A DNA stretch of 64,000 bases from Lachnospiraceae bacterium (lineage in GTDB: Bacteria; Bacillota; Clostridia; Lachnospirales; Lachnospiraceae). The notes below the pieces were generated by a model. It was not told the origin of the DNA and did not search any database. It was given only the letters and a program-made list of their open reading frames with translations. The stretch is from NCBI GenBank assembly GCA_024684215.1, contig JAIKXH010000009.1:1-64000 (forward strand), written 5' to 3'. Of the stretch, positions 47,581 to 58,100 are shown piece by piece (positions within the stretch are counted from its first letter, which is position 1; every line of letters starts with the position of its first letter). Position numbers and translations under genes: made by a program.

Positions 47581-48589
47581 TTATCTCGTCGCCTCCGCCT
47601 CTGGAAATAATAATCTCGCCGGCATCCTCCAGCTTTCTTATGATGTTTACTATCTTCTGCTGCGCCTCTTCTACGTCCTTCATACGCACAGGCCCCATGA
47701 ATTCCATATCCTCTCTGATCATGGTTGCAAGACGTTTTGAAAGGTTGTTGAAGATAGCCGTCTGAACCTGTTCATTGGCACCCTTAAGCGCAATACCCAA
47801 GTCGTTGTTGTCGACGTCTCGAAGCACACGCTGAATTGACTTGTCGTCGAGAAGAAGGATATCTTCGAATACAAACATCTTCTTTCTGATCTCGTCAGCA
47901 AGCTCGGGCTCTTCGATTTCGAGGGACTCCATGATATGCTTCTCTGTACCACGGTCAACAGAGTTGAGGATTTCAACAACAGAATCAACACCTCCGATAA
48001 TGGTGTAATCCTGGTTAACAAGTGAAGCAAGCTTGGATTCGAGCACTTTCTCGACCTCCTTTATGATATCGGGGCTGGTTCTGTCCATAACCGCAATACG
48101 CTTTGCAACATCTGCCTGTCTGTCAGGGGCAAGAGCGGCAATAATCTGTCCGGCCTGCTGAGCTGACAGGTACGAAAGGATAAGAGCGATAGTCTGTGGA
48201 TGCTCATCCTGAATAAAGTTAATAAGCTGTGATGCATCGGTCTTACGAACAAACTCAAAGGGCTTAACCTGCAAGGATGCGGTAAGTCTTCCGATAACCT
48301 CCATAGCCTTGTCGCTTCCGAGTGCATTTTCGAGGAGTTCCTTTGCGTAGTTAATACCACCTTCGGCAATATACTGCTGAGCAAGGCAGACCTCGTAAAA
48401 TTCATTTATAACATCCTCTTTTACCTGGGGCGTAACGCTTCTGGTGTTGGCGATCTCAAGAGTAAGCTCTTCAATCTCCTCTTCTTTTAAATGCTTGAAT
48501 ATTCCCGCACTTCGCTCCGGTCCAAGAACTATGAGCAGTATAGCCGCTTTTTGTAATCCTGAAATTGATGAATCAGACCCTCTAGCCAT
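47573..48589 (-). CDS. fliG: Flagellar motor switch protein FliG
   Basis: GLQKAAILLIVLGPERSAGIFKHLKEEEIEELTLEIA, DEHPQTIALILSYL, MFVFEDILLLDDKSIQRVLRDVD. Confidence 0.98.
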   Translation of the reverse strand: MARGSDSSISGLQKAAILLIVLGPERSAGIFKHLKEEEIEELTLEIANTRSVTPQVKEDVINEFYEVCLAQQYIAEGGINYAKELLENALGSDKAMEVIGRLTASLQVKPFEFVRKTDASQLINFIQDEHPQTIALILSYLSAQQAGQIIAALAPDRQADVAKRIAVMDRTSPDIIKEVEKVLESKLASLVNQDYTIIGGVDSVVEILNSVDRGTEKHIMESLEIEEPELADEIRKKMFVFEDILLLDDKSIQRVLRDVDNNDLGIALKGANEQVQTAIFNNLSKRLATMIREDMEFMGPVRMKDVEEAQQKIVNIIRKLEDAGEIIISRGGGDEIIA

Positions 48590-48604
48590 GATTTCTCCTT
48601 TTTA

Positions 48605-50200
48605 TTACCATTCGTCGGTAAGCCAGTTTCTAAGTAGTATCGCCGCAGCCTCGGGATTGTCATCCACGAATTTTTCAACCATCTTTCTGGTCTCGGACTT
48701 AGTCTCAACATCGATATCCTCGATGGTCTCTTCAGGAGTAGACTGCAAAATACTCTCCACAGAAAGCTCTGCCTCCTGGGGCTCTTCTTTCTTTACCGCC
48801 ATGCTCCTCAAAACAACTACCACAAGGAGGATAAGTATAAGCAGGAAAAGGGCAACGCTAAGAACTGTTGTCCAGCTAACCGCAAGACTTTCCTTGTCGT
48901 AGAAAAGAGGCGACTCATAGGCAACAATGGTTATATTTTCCTTAGGAACTCCCGTAGCGGTCGAAACCATACGGTAAAATTCTTCATCCACTTCAAGTTT
49001 TGTATCTTTGGCATTGGCGAGTTTATACTCATCCCATGAAATTCCATCCAGAAGTCCCATAGTCTTTGCGTCGGCCTCAGTAAGTTCCTTAAAGGAAATA
49101 GCCGCTATGGAAAGAGATGATTTGCCGTAGTCAATTGCTCCCGCAGGAATAACTGCATATCTTGAGTGCTCATTGGGGAGATAATCGCTTACAGTCTCCG
49201 CACTCGATGATTCACTGTTGGACGCATCCTGATATACATAGGTCTGACCTTCGCCGTTAGAATCCGTTCCGGGTACTCCTGCCACGCCGTTTGAGGATTC
49301 GGATTCATAAGTCTCCTGATGCGAGAGATAACCTTCGGTTCTGTCTCCGGTAACAGAATACTCCTTTACTGTGTCCTCATAATTTGAATAGTCCATATCA
49401 AGGTGGCTTGTAACTTCGATATTGTTATACTGATTGGTACCGTATAATACCTTTTTAACCTGATTTGAAATATAAGACTCTGCGGTGTTTTGAAGTTCCT
49501 GCATGGAATTTGCAATTCCCGCGGTGGTATAATCATCACCGCCGACAAAAAGCATAGTTCCGTCACCGTCAAGAATCGTTATATTCGAGGTAGTCTCATT
49601 TCCAAGGCATGTCGCAACAGCTTTTGCTATTCCCTGGGCGCTTGAGGAATTAAAACTGCTATCCGTATCAAGCTGAATGTAAGCTGAAGACTCCTGCTGT
49701 TGTGAGAGGAGTGTTCCGACATCATTTGGAACGTGGATCTTTACCTTTACGCCTTTGACACCGTCTATGGTCTTTATCATATTGACTATTCCGGTCTCGT
49801 CATAATACTGGTAGCTTCTCTGTCTGTCCAATGTAGTCGTTGAAAGTGATGAGCTCTGTGCATCGGAGAGTGAGAATGTCTCGGGAACATATCCACTGCT
49901 TGCAATCGCAAGCTCTGCAGAGGAAAGATCCTCATTCTTTACGCTGATAACGAGGGCGTTGGAAGAAATCTGATACTCAATTCCGGCATCCTCCAAAATC
50001 TTAGTTACTTCAGAGGATTCCTTTGTAGTTTCAGAGATACGTATAGTGGTATATTTCGGCTTTGTAACCACTGTTAAAATGACAACAAAGACAACTATCG
50101 CCACAACCGCAAGGAAGATAATAATTGCCCTTTGTCTGTTGGTGAATTTAAGCCACCACTCTTTTATTCTGTTTAATATATTCCGTAACCACTCCGGCAT
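48605..50200 (-). CDS. fliF: Flagellar M-ring protein FliF
   Basis: Two TM, PN..VKVKIHVPN-like secretin/YscJ domain, C-terminal FVDDNPEAAAILLRNWLTDEW. Confidence 0.96.
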   Translation of the reverse strand: MPEWLRNILNRIKEWWLKFTNRQRAIIIFLAVVAIVVFVVILTVVTKPKYTTIRISETTKESSEVTKILEDAGIEYQISSNALVISVKNEDLSSAELAIASSGYVPETFSLSDAQSSSLSTTTLDRQRSYQYYDETGIVNMIKTIDGVKGVKVKIHVPNDVGTLLSQQQESSAYIQLDTDSSFNSSSAQGIAKAVATCLGNETTSNITILDGDGTMLFVGGDDYTTAGIANSMQELQNTAESYISNQVKKVLYGTNQYNNIEVTSHLDMDYSNYEDTVKEYSVTGDRTEGYLSHQETYESESSNGVAGVPGTDSNGEGQTYVYQDASNSESSSAETVSDYLPNEHSRYAVIPAGAIDYGKSSLSIAAISFKELTEADAKTMGLLDGISWDEYKLANAKDTKLEVDEEFYRMVSTATGVPKENITIVAYESPLFYDKESLAVSWTTVLSVALFLLILILLVVVVLRSMAVKKEEPQEAELSVESILQSTPEETIEDIDVETKSETRKMVEKFVDDNPEAAAILLRNWLTDEW

Positions 50201-50309
50201 TGGAATAATCCTCCTTAAACGACTTTACTTGATAAAAGACTAAGTTTTAATCTGTATTGTTTATAGCTCTATATAGATATCTATATATTTATTACGGCTT
50301 TATGGTACT

Positions 50310-50642
50310 TTAAATCTGTATCTGCATAAGTTCCTTGTATGCATCGAGCACTCTGTCCCTGATGGCCACGGTATACTGTAATGCCGTCGAAGCCTTTTCA
50401 AGTGCGATCGTAAGATCGTGGGTGGAATCGCTCTCTCCCAATGCAAAAAGGATCTCCTGGTTTTCGGCATCCGAAAGATAGCTGTTTGTACGGGTAATAT
50501 TATTGATAGCACTGTTTAGTGCCGCCTCAAACATGGTCCCGTCTGCAGCCTGTCCGGTCTGCTGTCCCAATCCCTTTACATTTGTGAGTTTTGTAACATC
50601 ATTTGTAGCGCCCGTCATGGCGCGAACCATTGCTGCGTTCAT
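50310..50642 (-). CDS. fliE: Flagellar hook-basal body complex protein FliE
   Basis: FALGESDSTHDLTIALEKASTALQYTVAIRDRVLDAYKELMQIQI. Confidence 0.93.
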   Translation of the reverse strand: MNAAMVRAMTGATNDVTKLTNVKGLGQQTGQAADGTMFEAALNSAINNITRTNSYLSDAENQEILFALGESDSTHDLTIALEKASTALQYTVAIRDRVLDAYKELMQIQI

Positions 50643-50659
50643 AATTTACCTCGCTAACA

Positions 50660-51142
50660 TTACTGACCGAGCTCTAATCCCTGCTGTGCCATGGATTTGC
50701 TTGCGTTAAAAGCGGTGGCATTTGCCTCATACGAGCGTGATGCATCAATGAGGTTTGTCATCTCTGTAATGATATTGACATTGGGATAAGTAACATAACC
50801 GTTCTCATCTGCGTCGGGATTTGAAGGATCGTATACCATATTCATCTCGGTAACATTGTCCTCCATAACCTTAGCAACTTTAACACCCTTCCCGGCATAG
50901 TTTTTGGAGATGCTGCCCAAAACATGGCTGAATGAATCGCTGTTTCTTACGCCCTTCTCCTCAAAAACAACTACCTTTCTCCTGTAGGGATCACCGTTTT
51001 CGGTGCGTGTAGTATTGGCATTGGCTACATTCTCCGCAATGATATCCATGCGGTATCTTTGTGCGGTAAGTCCCGATGCACTTGTATCAAATGAAGTAAA
51101 CATACTCATGATTATTTCCTCCGTCCGTTTAAAGACAATCAA
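50660..51142 (-). CDS. flgC: Flagellar basal body rod protein FlgC
   Basis: MSMFTSFDTSASGLTAQRYRMDIIAENVANANTTRTENGDPYRRKVVVFEE; likely start at MSMF or MFTS inside the ORF. Confidence 0.96.
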   Translation of the reverse strand: MIVFKRTEEIIMSMFTSFDTSASGLTAQRYRMDIIAENVANANTTRTENGDPYRRKVVVFEEKGVRNSDSFSHVLGSISKNYAGKGVKVAKVMEDNVTEMNMVYDPSNPDADENGYVTYPNVNIITEMTNLIDASRSYEANATAFNASKSMAQQGLELGQ

Positions 51143-51161
51143 AGCATTTCAAAGTAATAAA

Positions 51162-51602
51162 CTACTTTCTCATTGCTGTCTGAAGGTTCTGGAACTCCAT
51201 AGTGATGCTCTTTATAAGTCCCTGATATTTTAACTGGTTTTGAGCCAGATATACGTTTTCGTTTTCAATATCCACATTATTGCCGTCAAGCCTGTAGGAA
51301 AAATTGGATGCATCGGTGTATGTACCCACTCTTAGGTGAGATAAATTGGCGCGGGCCACCTTCGTGTCAGTGTCCACCAAAACATTGTTTCCAAGCTCCC
51401 TTGCGAGTACAGACTCAAAGTCCACATCCTGACGCTTATAATTGGGTGTGTCAACATTGGCGATATTATTGGCTATAGCTTCATTGCGGAGCCATGAGGC
51501 ATCGGCTGCCTTCTCCAAAACGTTAATATAATCAAATGCGTTAGTACCGATCATAGTTCCCTTTCCGTGTATAAAACACTCATTTTTGCCCACTGAACCC
51601 AA
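51162..51602 (-). CDS. flgB: Flagellar basal body rod protein FlgB
   Basis: WLRNEAIANNIANVDTPNYKRQDVDFESVLARELG; likely starts at MIGTNAFDYINVLEKA inside the ORF. Confidence 0.95.
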   Translation of the reverse strand: MGSVGKNECFIHGKGTMIGTNAFDYINVLEKAADASWLRNEAIANNIANVDTPNYKRQDVDFESVLARELGNNVLVDTDTKVARANLSHLRVGTYTDASNFSYRLDGNNVDIENENVYLAQNQLKYQGLIKSITMEFQNLQTAMRK

Positions 51603-51606
51603 TATA

Positions 51607-51654
51607 TGTGTTATACAGTAACACTATAACACAACATTTTGTAAAACACAACAT
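51607..51654 (-). promoter_or_regulatory. Putative promoter and palindromic operator of the flagellar cluster
   Basis: Minus strand TTGTGT-N17-TATAGT; inverted repeat TGTGTTATA-N9-TATAACACA overlapping -10/+1; direct repeat ATGTTGTGTT. Confidence 0.65.
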
Positions 51655-51667
51655 ATGGTATAAGAAC

Positions 51668-51724
51668 AAAAAAGGTTTCCACATAATGCACAAAATCCAT
51701 TCGTGCTTAAGGGAAACCTTTAAA
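51668..51724 (-). terminator. Rho-independent terminator after codY
   Basis: Minus strand AAAGGTTTCC ... GGAAACCTTTTTT with internal GCAC/GTGC pairing. Confidence 0.8.
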
Positions 51725-51794
51725 TCCTTTTAGTATAAAATTAATAATCAGGATAGAAAAAATTGCGCTTTAAAATCGTTTTTTAATTATCCTG

Positions 51795-52577
51795 TCAGCT
51801 CATAGTCCTTCTGAGCTGTTCTATCTCGTCAAATACAACATCATTTAAGACTTTAATGTATGTGCCCTTCATTCCCGAAGACCTTGATTCTATAACTCCG
51901 GCACTCTCAAATTTACGAAGTGCATTTACGATTACAGATCTTGTGATTCCGACCTTGTCGGCAATCTTGCTGGCTACAAGGACACCTTCGGTTCCGCCAA
52001 GCTCATCAAAAATATGAACTATAGCTTCAACCTCCGAATAGGAAAGCGTACTTATTGCAGATTTAACAACGGCAATCTTTCTCGACTCTTCGGCGTTTTC
52101 CTCGTTTACAGAGCGAAGCATCTCAAGTCCCACAACAGTGGTACCGTACTCGCAAAGAATGATATCATCAATATCGTACTGTTTCTCATTCTTGTAAATA
52201 AACAGTGTTCCAAGACGCTCTCCCGCGATCTCTATCGGTGTGATAATAGCCTGAAACTTTGCGGTATCAACCTTTTCGAATCCGAGTGTTGCGAGATTGA
52301 CATTTTCCTTGGTCGAAAGGATACCCAGGAATCTCTCATTTAACATAGGGTCTATAAACTCGCCCACCTTGCCGGGTAAGAGCTCGTTAATAACTTCGAT
52401 TCCGTCGCAAAATCCCACACCTAAAACTTTACCTTTACGGCTTATAACCAATATATCGGATGCAAGTATCTCTTTCATTACATCACATATATCATTAAAA
52501 ACAACTTTACTTGTATTGTTGTTATGAAGAAGCTTTCCAATCTTTCTGGTTTTATCAAGCAATGATACACTACCCAT
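51795..52577 (-). CDS. codY: GTP-sensing pleiotropic transcriptional regulator CodY
   Basis: SLLDKTRKIGKLLH, C-terminal wHTH EGVLVASKIADKVGITRSVIVNALRKFESAGVIESRSSGMKGTYIKVLND. Confidence 0.97.
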   Translation of the reverse strand: MGSVSLLDKTRKIGKLLHNNNTSKVVFNDICDVMKEILASDILVISRKGKVLGVGFCDGIEVINELLPGKVGEFIDPMLNERFLGILSTKENVNLATLGFEKVDTAKFQAIITPIEIAGERLGTLFIYKNEKQYDIDDIILCEYGTTVVGLEMLRSVNEENAEESRKIAVVKSAISTLSYSEVEAIVHIFDELGGTEGVLVASKIADKVGITRSVIVNALRKFESAGVIESRSSGMKGTYIKVLNDVVFDEIEQLRRTMS

Positions 52578-52662
52578 TTGTACCTCCAACTATCAATAAC
52601 AAATCGGTCTATAGTCTACAAGTTGTGTATAGTATATCACGTTTTCTCGCAACATTCAATTG

Positions 52663-52677
52663 AATTATCTGAAAATT
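52663..52677. promoter_or_regulatory. CodY box upstream of codY
   Basis: AATTATCTGAAAATT matches AATTTTCWGAAAATT at 14 of 15 positions. Confidence 0.7.
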
Positions 52678-52795
52678 TAATACAAGTGCCTGAATTATTA
52701 TTCAAATTCTATATAATATACAAGATTTCAAACTGTTTATATCTCATATTACCGACATTATTATCGAATACGCTCGAGCTTGATTAAAAAGGCTC

Positions 52796-54865
52796 TTAAT
52801 CCTCTTTGCTTGCAGTCTTGTATCCGCATTCTTTATTACTGCAGAGTTTATATTTGCCCTTTTCAACCATATAGCTTCCGCATTTAGGGCATTTTTCTTC
52901 AACAGGCTTGTCCCATGAAACGAAATCGCACTCGGGATATCCGATACATCCATAGTATCTGCGTCCCTTTTTGGACATTCTCATTACAATATCCTTACCG
53001 CACTTAGGGCAGGAAACGCCTATTTTTTCAAAGAAAGGCTTTGTAAAGCGGCACTCCGGAAAACCGGGGCATGCCAAAAACTTTCCGTGGGGGCCGTATT
53101 TAATTACCATACGTCTGCCGCACTCTTCGCATATCTCGTCGGAAAGTTCATCTTCTATCTTAACCTTCTCAAGCTCCTTTTCGGCAGCTTTTACGGCATC
53201 GTCCAAATCCGGATAGAAATTCTGAACAATGGTCTTCCACTTAACCTCACCGTTCTCAACTCCGTCGAGAAGTGTCTCCAAATTTGCGGTGAAGTTTTCA
53301 TCAACGATTGTAGGGAATGCGTCAACCATAATATCGTTTACGGCATTTCCAAGCTCGGTTGCAAACAGGTTCTTGCCCTCCTTAGCTACATATCGTCTTG
53401 CAATAATTGTGGTTATTGTAGGTGCATATGTGCTGGGACGTCCGATTCCTTTTTCCTCAAGAGCACGTACCAAAGAAGCCTCTGTATAATGTGCAGGGGG
53501 CTGAGTAAAATGCTGCTTGGGATCGAGCTCCTTTAATTTAAGCTTACTGTCTTTACTGATAGCACCGGTAAGAGCATTTTCGAGTTCCTTATCCTCTTCA
53601 CTGGTGTATACACTCATAAAACCGTCAAAAATGCATCTGCCGGCTGCAACGGTAAAAATATGCTCTCCCGCAGATATTTTGACATTGGTGGTTTCATATT
53701 TGGCAGGTGCCATACGGCTTGCCAAAAATCTCTTCCAAATAAGAGTATACAGTCTCAAAAGGTCTCTTGAGAGCTGGTCCTTAAGCTCTGAAGGTGCTCT
53801 GTTAATATCGGTAGGGCGGATAGCTTCGTGTGCATCCTGAATCTTCTTTGCAGATGATGCCGCAGGCTGCTTGCTGCCCTGGTATTTGTCGGAATAATGC
53901 TCAGCTATAAAATCGTGAGCCATCCTTTCAGCCTCGTCGGAAACTCTGGTGGAATCCGTACGAAGGTATGAGATAAGGCCAACGGTTCCTTCGCCCTTTA
54001 TCTCAACTCCTTCATATAGCTGCTGTGCAAGGCGCATGGTCTTGGAGGTCGAAAAGTTAAGCACTTTACTTGCTTCCTGCTGTAAAGTGGATGTTGTGAA
54101 AGGAAGGGGTGCTTTGCGCACGCGCTCACCAACGGTGATATCCTTTACACTGTATTTTGTCTTTTTAACGGCATCAATTATCTCGTTAACCTGCTTTTCG
54201 CTCTTTAACTCAGCCTTTCCTTTTTCGGTACCGTAATACTTTGCGGTGATAGGCTTTTTTTCTCCGTCAACATTAAAGAGAGCCTCAAGTGACCAGTATT
54301 CTTCCGGAATAAACTCGCCAATCTCCTTTTCTCTGTCACAAATAATGCGGAGAGCGATTGACTGAACTCTTCCGGCTGAAAGTCCGCGCTTAACCTTTGC
54401 CCAAAGCACGGGAGATATACGATATCCGACCATACGGTCAAGGATACGTCTGGTCTGCTGTGCATCGACAAGGTCCATATCTATTTCTCTGGGATTTTTC
54501 AGAGATTCTTTTACTGCGTTTTTGGTGATTTCGTTAAAGGTGATACGATAAGTAGGCTTGTTTTCAAGCTTTAAGATGTGATAAAGATGCCATGAAATGG
54601 CTTCTCCCTCACGGTCAGGGTCGGTTGCAAGATATACTTTATCAGCTTTTTTAACAAGCTTTCTTAAATCGGCAACAAGGTCTCCCTTACCGCGAATGGT
54701 AATATATTTGGGTTCGTAATCGTTCTCGATATCGATTCCGAGTGAACTTTTGGGCAAGTCGCGTACATGTCCCTGACTGGCAGCAACTTCGTAATTGCTT
54801 CCCAGGAACTTCTTAATTGTTTTAACCTTTGCAGGTGACTCAACGATCACAAGATTCTTAGACAT
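52796..54865 (-). CDS. topA: DNA topoisomerase I
   Basis: NLVIVESPAKVKTIKKFLG, DPDREGEAISWHL, GLISYLRTDSTR, EKGIGRPSTYAPTI and C-terminal zinc-finger Cys motifs. Confidence 0.98.
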   Translation of the reverse strand: MSKNLVIVESPAKVKTIKKFLGSNYEVAASQGHVRDLPKSSLGIDIENDYEPKYITIRGKGDLVADLRKLVKKADKVYLATDPDREGEAISWHLYHILKLENKPTYRITFNEITKNAVKESLKNPREIDMDLVDAQQTRRILDRMVGYRISPVLWAKVKRGLSAGRVQSIALRIICDREKEIGEFIPEEYWSLEALFNVDGEKKPITAKYYGTEKGKAELKSEKQVNEIIDAVKKTKYSVKDITVGERVRKAPLPFTTSTLQQEASKVLNFSTSKTMRLAQQLYEGVEIKGEGTVGLISYLRTDSTRVSDEAERMAHDFIAEHYSDKYQGSKQPAASSAKKIQDAHEAIRPTDINRAPSELKDQLSRDLLRLYTLIWKRFLASRMAPAKYETTNVKISAGEHIFTVAAGRCIFDGFMSVYTSEEDKELENALTGAISKDSKLKLKELDPKQHFTQPPAHYTEASLVRALEEKGIGRPSTYAPTITTIIARRYVAKEGKNLFATELGNAVNDIMVDAFPTIVDENFTANLETLLDGVENGEVKWKTIVQNFYPDLDDAVKAAEKELEKVKIEDELSDEICEECGRRMVIKYGPHGKFLACPGFPECRFTKPFFEKIGVSCPKCGKDIVMRMSKKGRRYYGCIGYPECDFVSWDKPVEEKCPKCGSYMVEKGKYKLCSNKECGYKTASKED

Positions 54866-54970
54866 TACAAACGCTCCTTTTAGTTTACCCTCTAATGAAA
54901 AAATCTTGAGGTGCATCCTCAAGACTTCTTTGGGTTGGGCTGTTCAATTTTTTATTCATTGAATTTAGCG

Positions 54971-55042
54971 CAGCTGGTAGGGGAATCGAACCCCTGATTC
55001 CGCCGTGAGAGGGCGGCGTCTTAACCCCTTGACCAACCAGCC
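54971..55042 (-). tRNA. tRNA-Glu (anticodon CTC)
   Basis: Cloverleaf by hand: GGCTGGT acceptor, GTCAAGGGGTTAAGAC D arm, CCGCC-CTCTCAC-GGCGG anticodon arm, AGGGG-TTCGATT-CCCCT T arm, ACCAGCT; CCA not encoded. Confidence 0.94.
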
Positions 55043-55134
55043 ACAGCGCGCTTTATTCACGCGACTTGCTTATATTACTATAAACATAAAAATAATGCAA
55101 GCACTTTTTTAATTTTTTTTTTACTTTTTATTTT

Positions 55135-58100
55135 TTACATAAAATCAAACAGCGAGATCTGATTTGTTTCAGGCAGGTCTTTAAGTATGCCGAGCCGCAC
55201 AAGACAATCTGTAATGGTACCCGATGCGTGTGATCTTTCTCTGAAATCCTGTTTCGATAAGAAAGGACCGCCCTTTGCCGCTTCAACAATAGAATCCGCA
55301 ACCGTTTCACCGAGGCCGTCTATACTGGTAAGCGAAGGCATTATCCTACCTTCATCGGTTACCTGGAACAGTCTGGCTTTTACCTTAAATATATCTATAG
55401 GTTCAAATTCATATCCCCTCGCACACATCTCTTCTACTACCCGGAGGTCGGAAAGCTGACCTTCCTCCTTGGGTGATAGCTTTTCTACATCGGGGACTTT
55501 TGCGTCGGAATCAGCTTTACGCTTTCTGAATTCCGCAAGATATCTCTCCCTCGTTGCTTTACCCATACACATGATCTCATAAGAAAATGCCTTTGCACGT
55601 ATTGAAAAATACGCAGAGTAATACGCCTGAGGTCTGTGAATCTTGCAATATGCGATTCTCCACGCCATCATAACATACGCCGCAGCATGAGCTTTGGGGA
55701 ACATGTACTCGATCTTCTGGCATGACTCAATATACCAGTCAGGTACATTGTGTGCCTTCATATCTTCCTTCCACTCAGGCCATTTGTCGGACTTTCCCTT
55801 AGCTACGATTCCTTTTCGAACCGCCTCCATTATCTTAAATGATTTTTCGGACTCAATTCCCATACTTATAAGGTATGTCATAATATCGTCACGCGTACAG
55901 ATAGCCGTTGAAATGGTGGCTTTTCCCTCTCTTATAAGGTCCTGGGCATTTCCGAGCCATACGGCGGTACCATGCGAGAGTCCGGATATACGAACGAGGT
56001 CAGAGAAAGCCTGTGGCTTTGTCTCCATAAGCATCCCCATAGCAAAGTCGGTACCAAACTCAGGAATTCCGAGAGCTCCCAGCTGAGTTCCGCCAAGGTC
56101 AGCGGGAGTAACTCCGAGCGCATCGGTATTTTGGAAAAGACTCATTACATCTTTTCCGTCAAGCGGAATATCCTTTACGGGGTCAAGTCCAGTAAGGTCC
56201 TGAAGCATCCTTATCATGGTAGGATCATCGTGTCCTAATATATCAAGCTTTAACAGGTTGTGATCGATACTATGGTAATCGAAATGTGTAGTAATAGTAG
56301 GAATAGGTTTATTTGCAGGGTGCTGAACCGGGGTAAAGGAACATATATCCTCTCCCACGGGCAGAACGACTATTCCGCCGGGATGCTGTCCGGTACTGGT
56401 TCGTACGCCCATGCATCCCTGGACAATACGGTTTATCTCGGCGCCTCTTTTTGCGATGCCTCTCTCCTCAAAATATTTTTTAACATATCCGTATGCGGTT
56501 TTATCAGCGAGACCTGAAATGGTCCCCGCACGGAATGTCTGGCCGGAGCCGAATATAACCTCTGTATACTTGTGAGCCTTAGCCTGGTACTCACCCGAAA
56601 AGTTGAGGTCTATATCAGGCTCCTTATCGCCCTTAAATCCAAGGAATGTCTCGAAAGGAATATCAAATCCTTCCTTTATTAAAGGCTCTCCGCATACGGG
56701 ACAATTTCTGTCCGGCATATCAATACCGGCTTTACCGCCGTACTTTTTAACCTCTTCACTGTCAAAATCCACGAAATGGCACTTGGGGCAGATATAATGA
56801 GGGCTTAAAGGATTTACTTCTGTTATTCCTGACATTGTAGCAACAAAAGAGCTTCCAACGGATCCTCTGCTACCAACGAGATATCCGTCTTCGACGGATT
56901 TCCAAACCAGCTTCTGAGCGATGATATACATAACCGCGAAACCATTGGATATAATAGAGTGCAGCTCTCTTTTAAGTCTTTCTTCTACTATCTCAGGCAA
57001 TACAGGGCCATATATCTCGTGGGCTCTGTTGTAGCAAATGTCTGTGAGAGTCTTGTCAGAGTCCGGAATTACGGGCGGACATTTGTCGGGTCTGACCGGC
57101 GAAATGGTCTCACACATATCCGCAATCATATTTGTATTTGTAACGACAACCTCTTTTGCTTTTTCGGGTCCCAAATACTGGAACTCCTCAAGCATTTCTT
57201 CGGTAGTATGAAGATATAAAGGAGGCTGTCTGTCTGCATCATCAAAGCCTTTTCCGGCCATGATTATCCTTCTGTATATCTCATCGGAAGGATCCAAGAA
57301 ATGCACATCACAAGTAGCCACAACGGGCTTGTGGAATATCTCTCCGAGTTCTACTACTCTTTTGTTTATATCTCTTATATCATCCAGCGAGTTGATGTTT
57401 TTGAATCTTTTTTCCATCAAAACTTCGCCGTTATCAAGTTTTTTTCTGTCTGTGGCATCAACCATATAAGCATTGTTGCCGACAGGCTGTATTTCCAGAT
57501 AGTCATAGAAATCAACAAGCCTTGCTATCTGCTGCTCCGTTTTTCCTTCTACCAGAGCCCTGTATAATTCACCTGCCTCGCAAGCACTTCCCACTATAAG
57601 TCCGTCGCGATATTTTTGAACGCGGCTTTTGGGAACGATTGGAAATCTTCCGCTAAAATAATCCAAATGCGATTCACTTATTAAATGATAGAGATGGACT
57701 CTGCCCAAATCATTTTTAGCAAGTATAATGCAGTGATGTGAGCGCATTTTAGATATGGCAGATTTACTTGAACCGGCCTTTTCGTTAATCTCAGAAAGCT
57801 TTGTATAACCTTCGGAAGAAAGCTGATTCATAAGCTTAATAAATATAAGCGCAGTACACTCCGCATCATCAACAGCTCTGTGATGGTGACCAAGGACAAT
57901 GTTAAGAAGCTTTGCAACCGCATCAAGCGTATATTTCGCATGTCCGGGGAGCTGAACTCTTGATAAAAGAAGGGTATCCATATATGTGAACTTTTGAGGG
58001 TATCCGAGTCTTTCGCAGTTTGCTTTAATGTAGTTAACATCAAATTCAGCATTGTGAGCTACAAGGACGCATCCCTCACAAAATTCCAAAAACTTCGGTA

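Noticed and set aside
51607-51633. TGTGTTATA palindrome as a terminator
   Set aside because: No GC-rich stem or T tract, and it overlaps a good -10 element; treated as an operator candidate instead.
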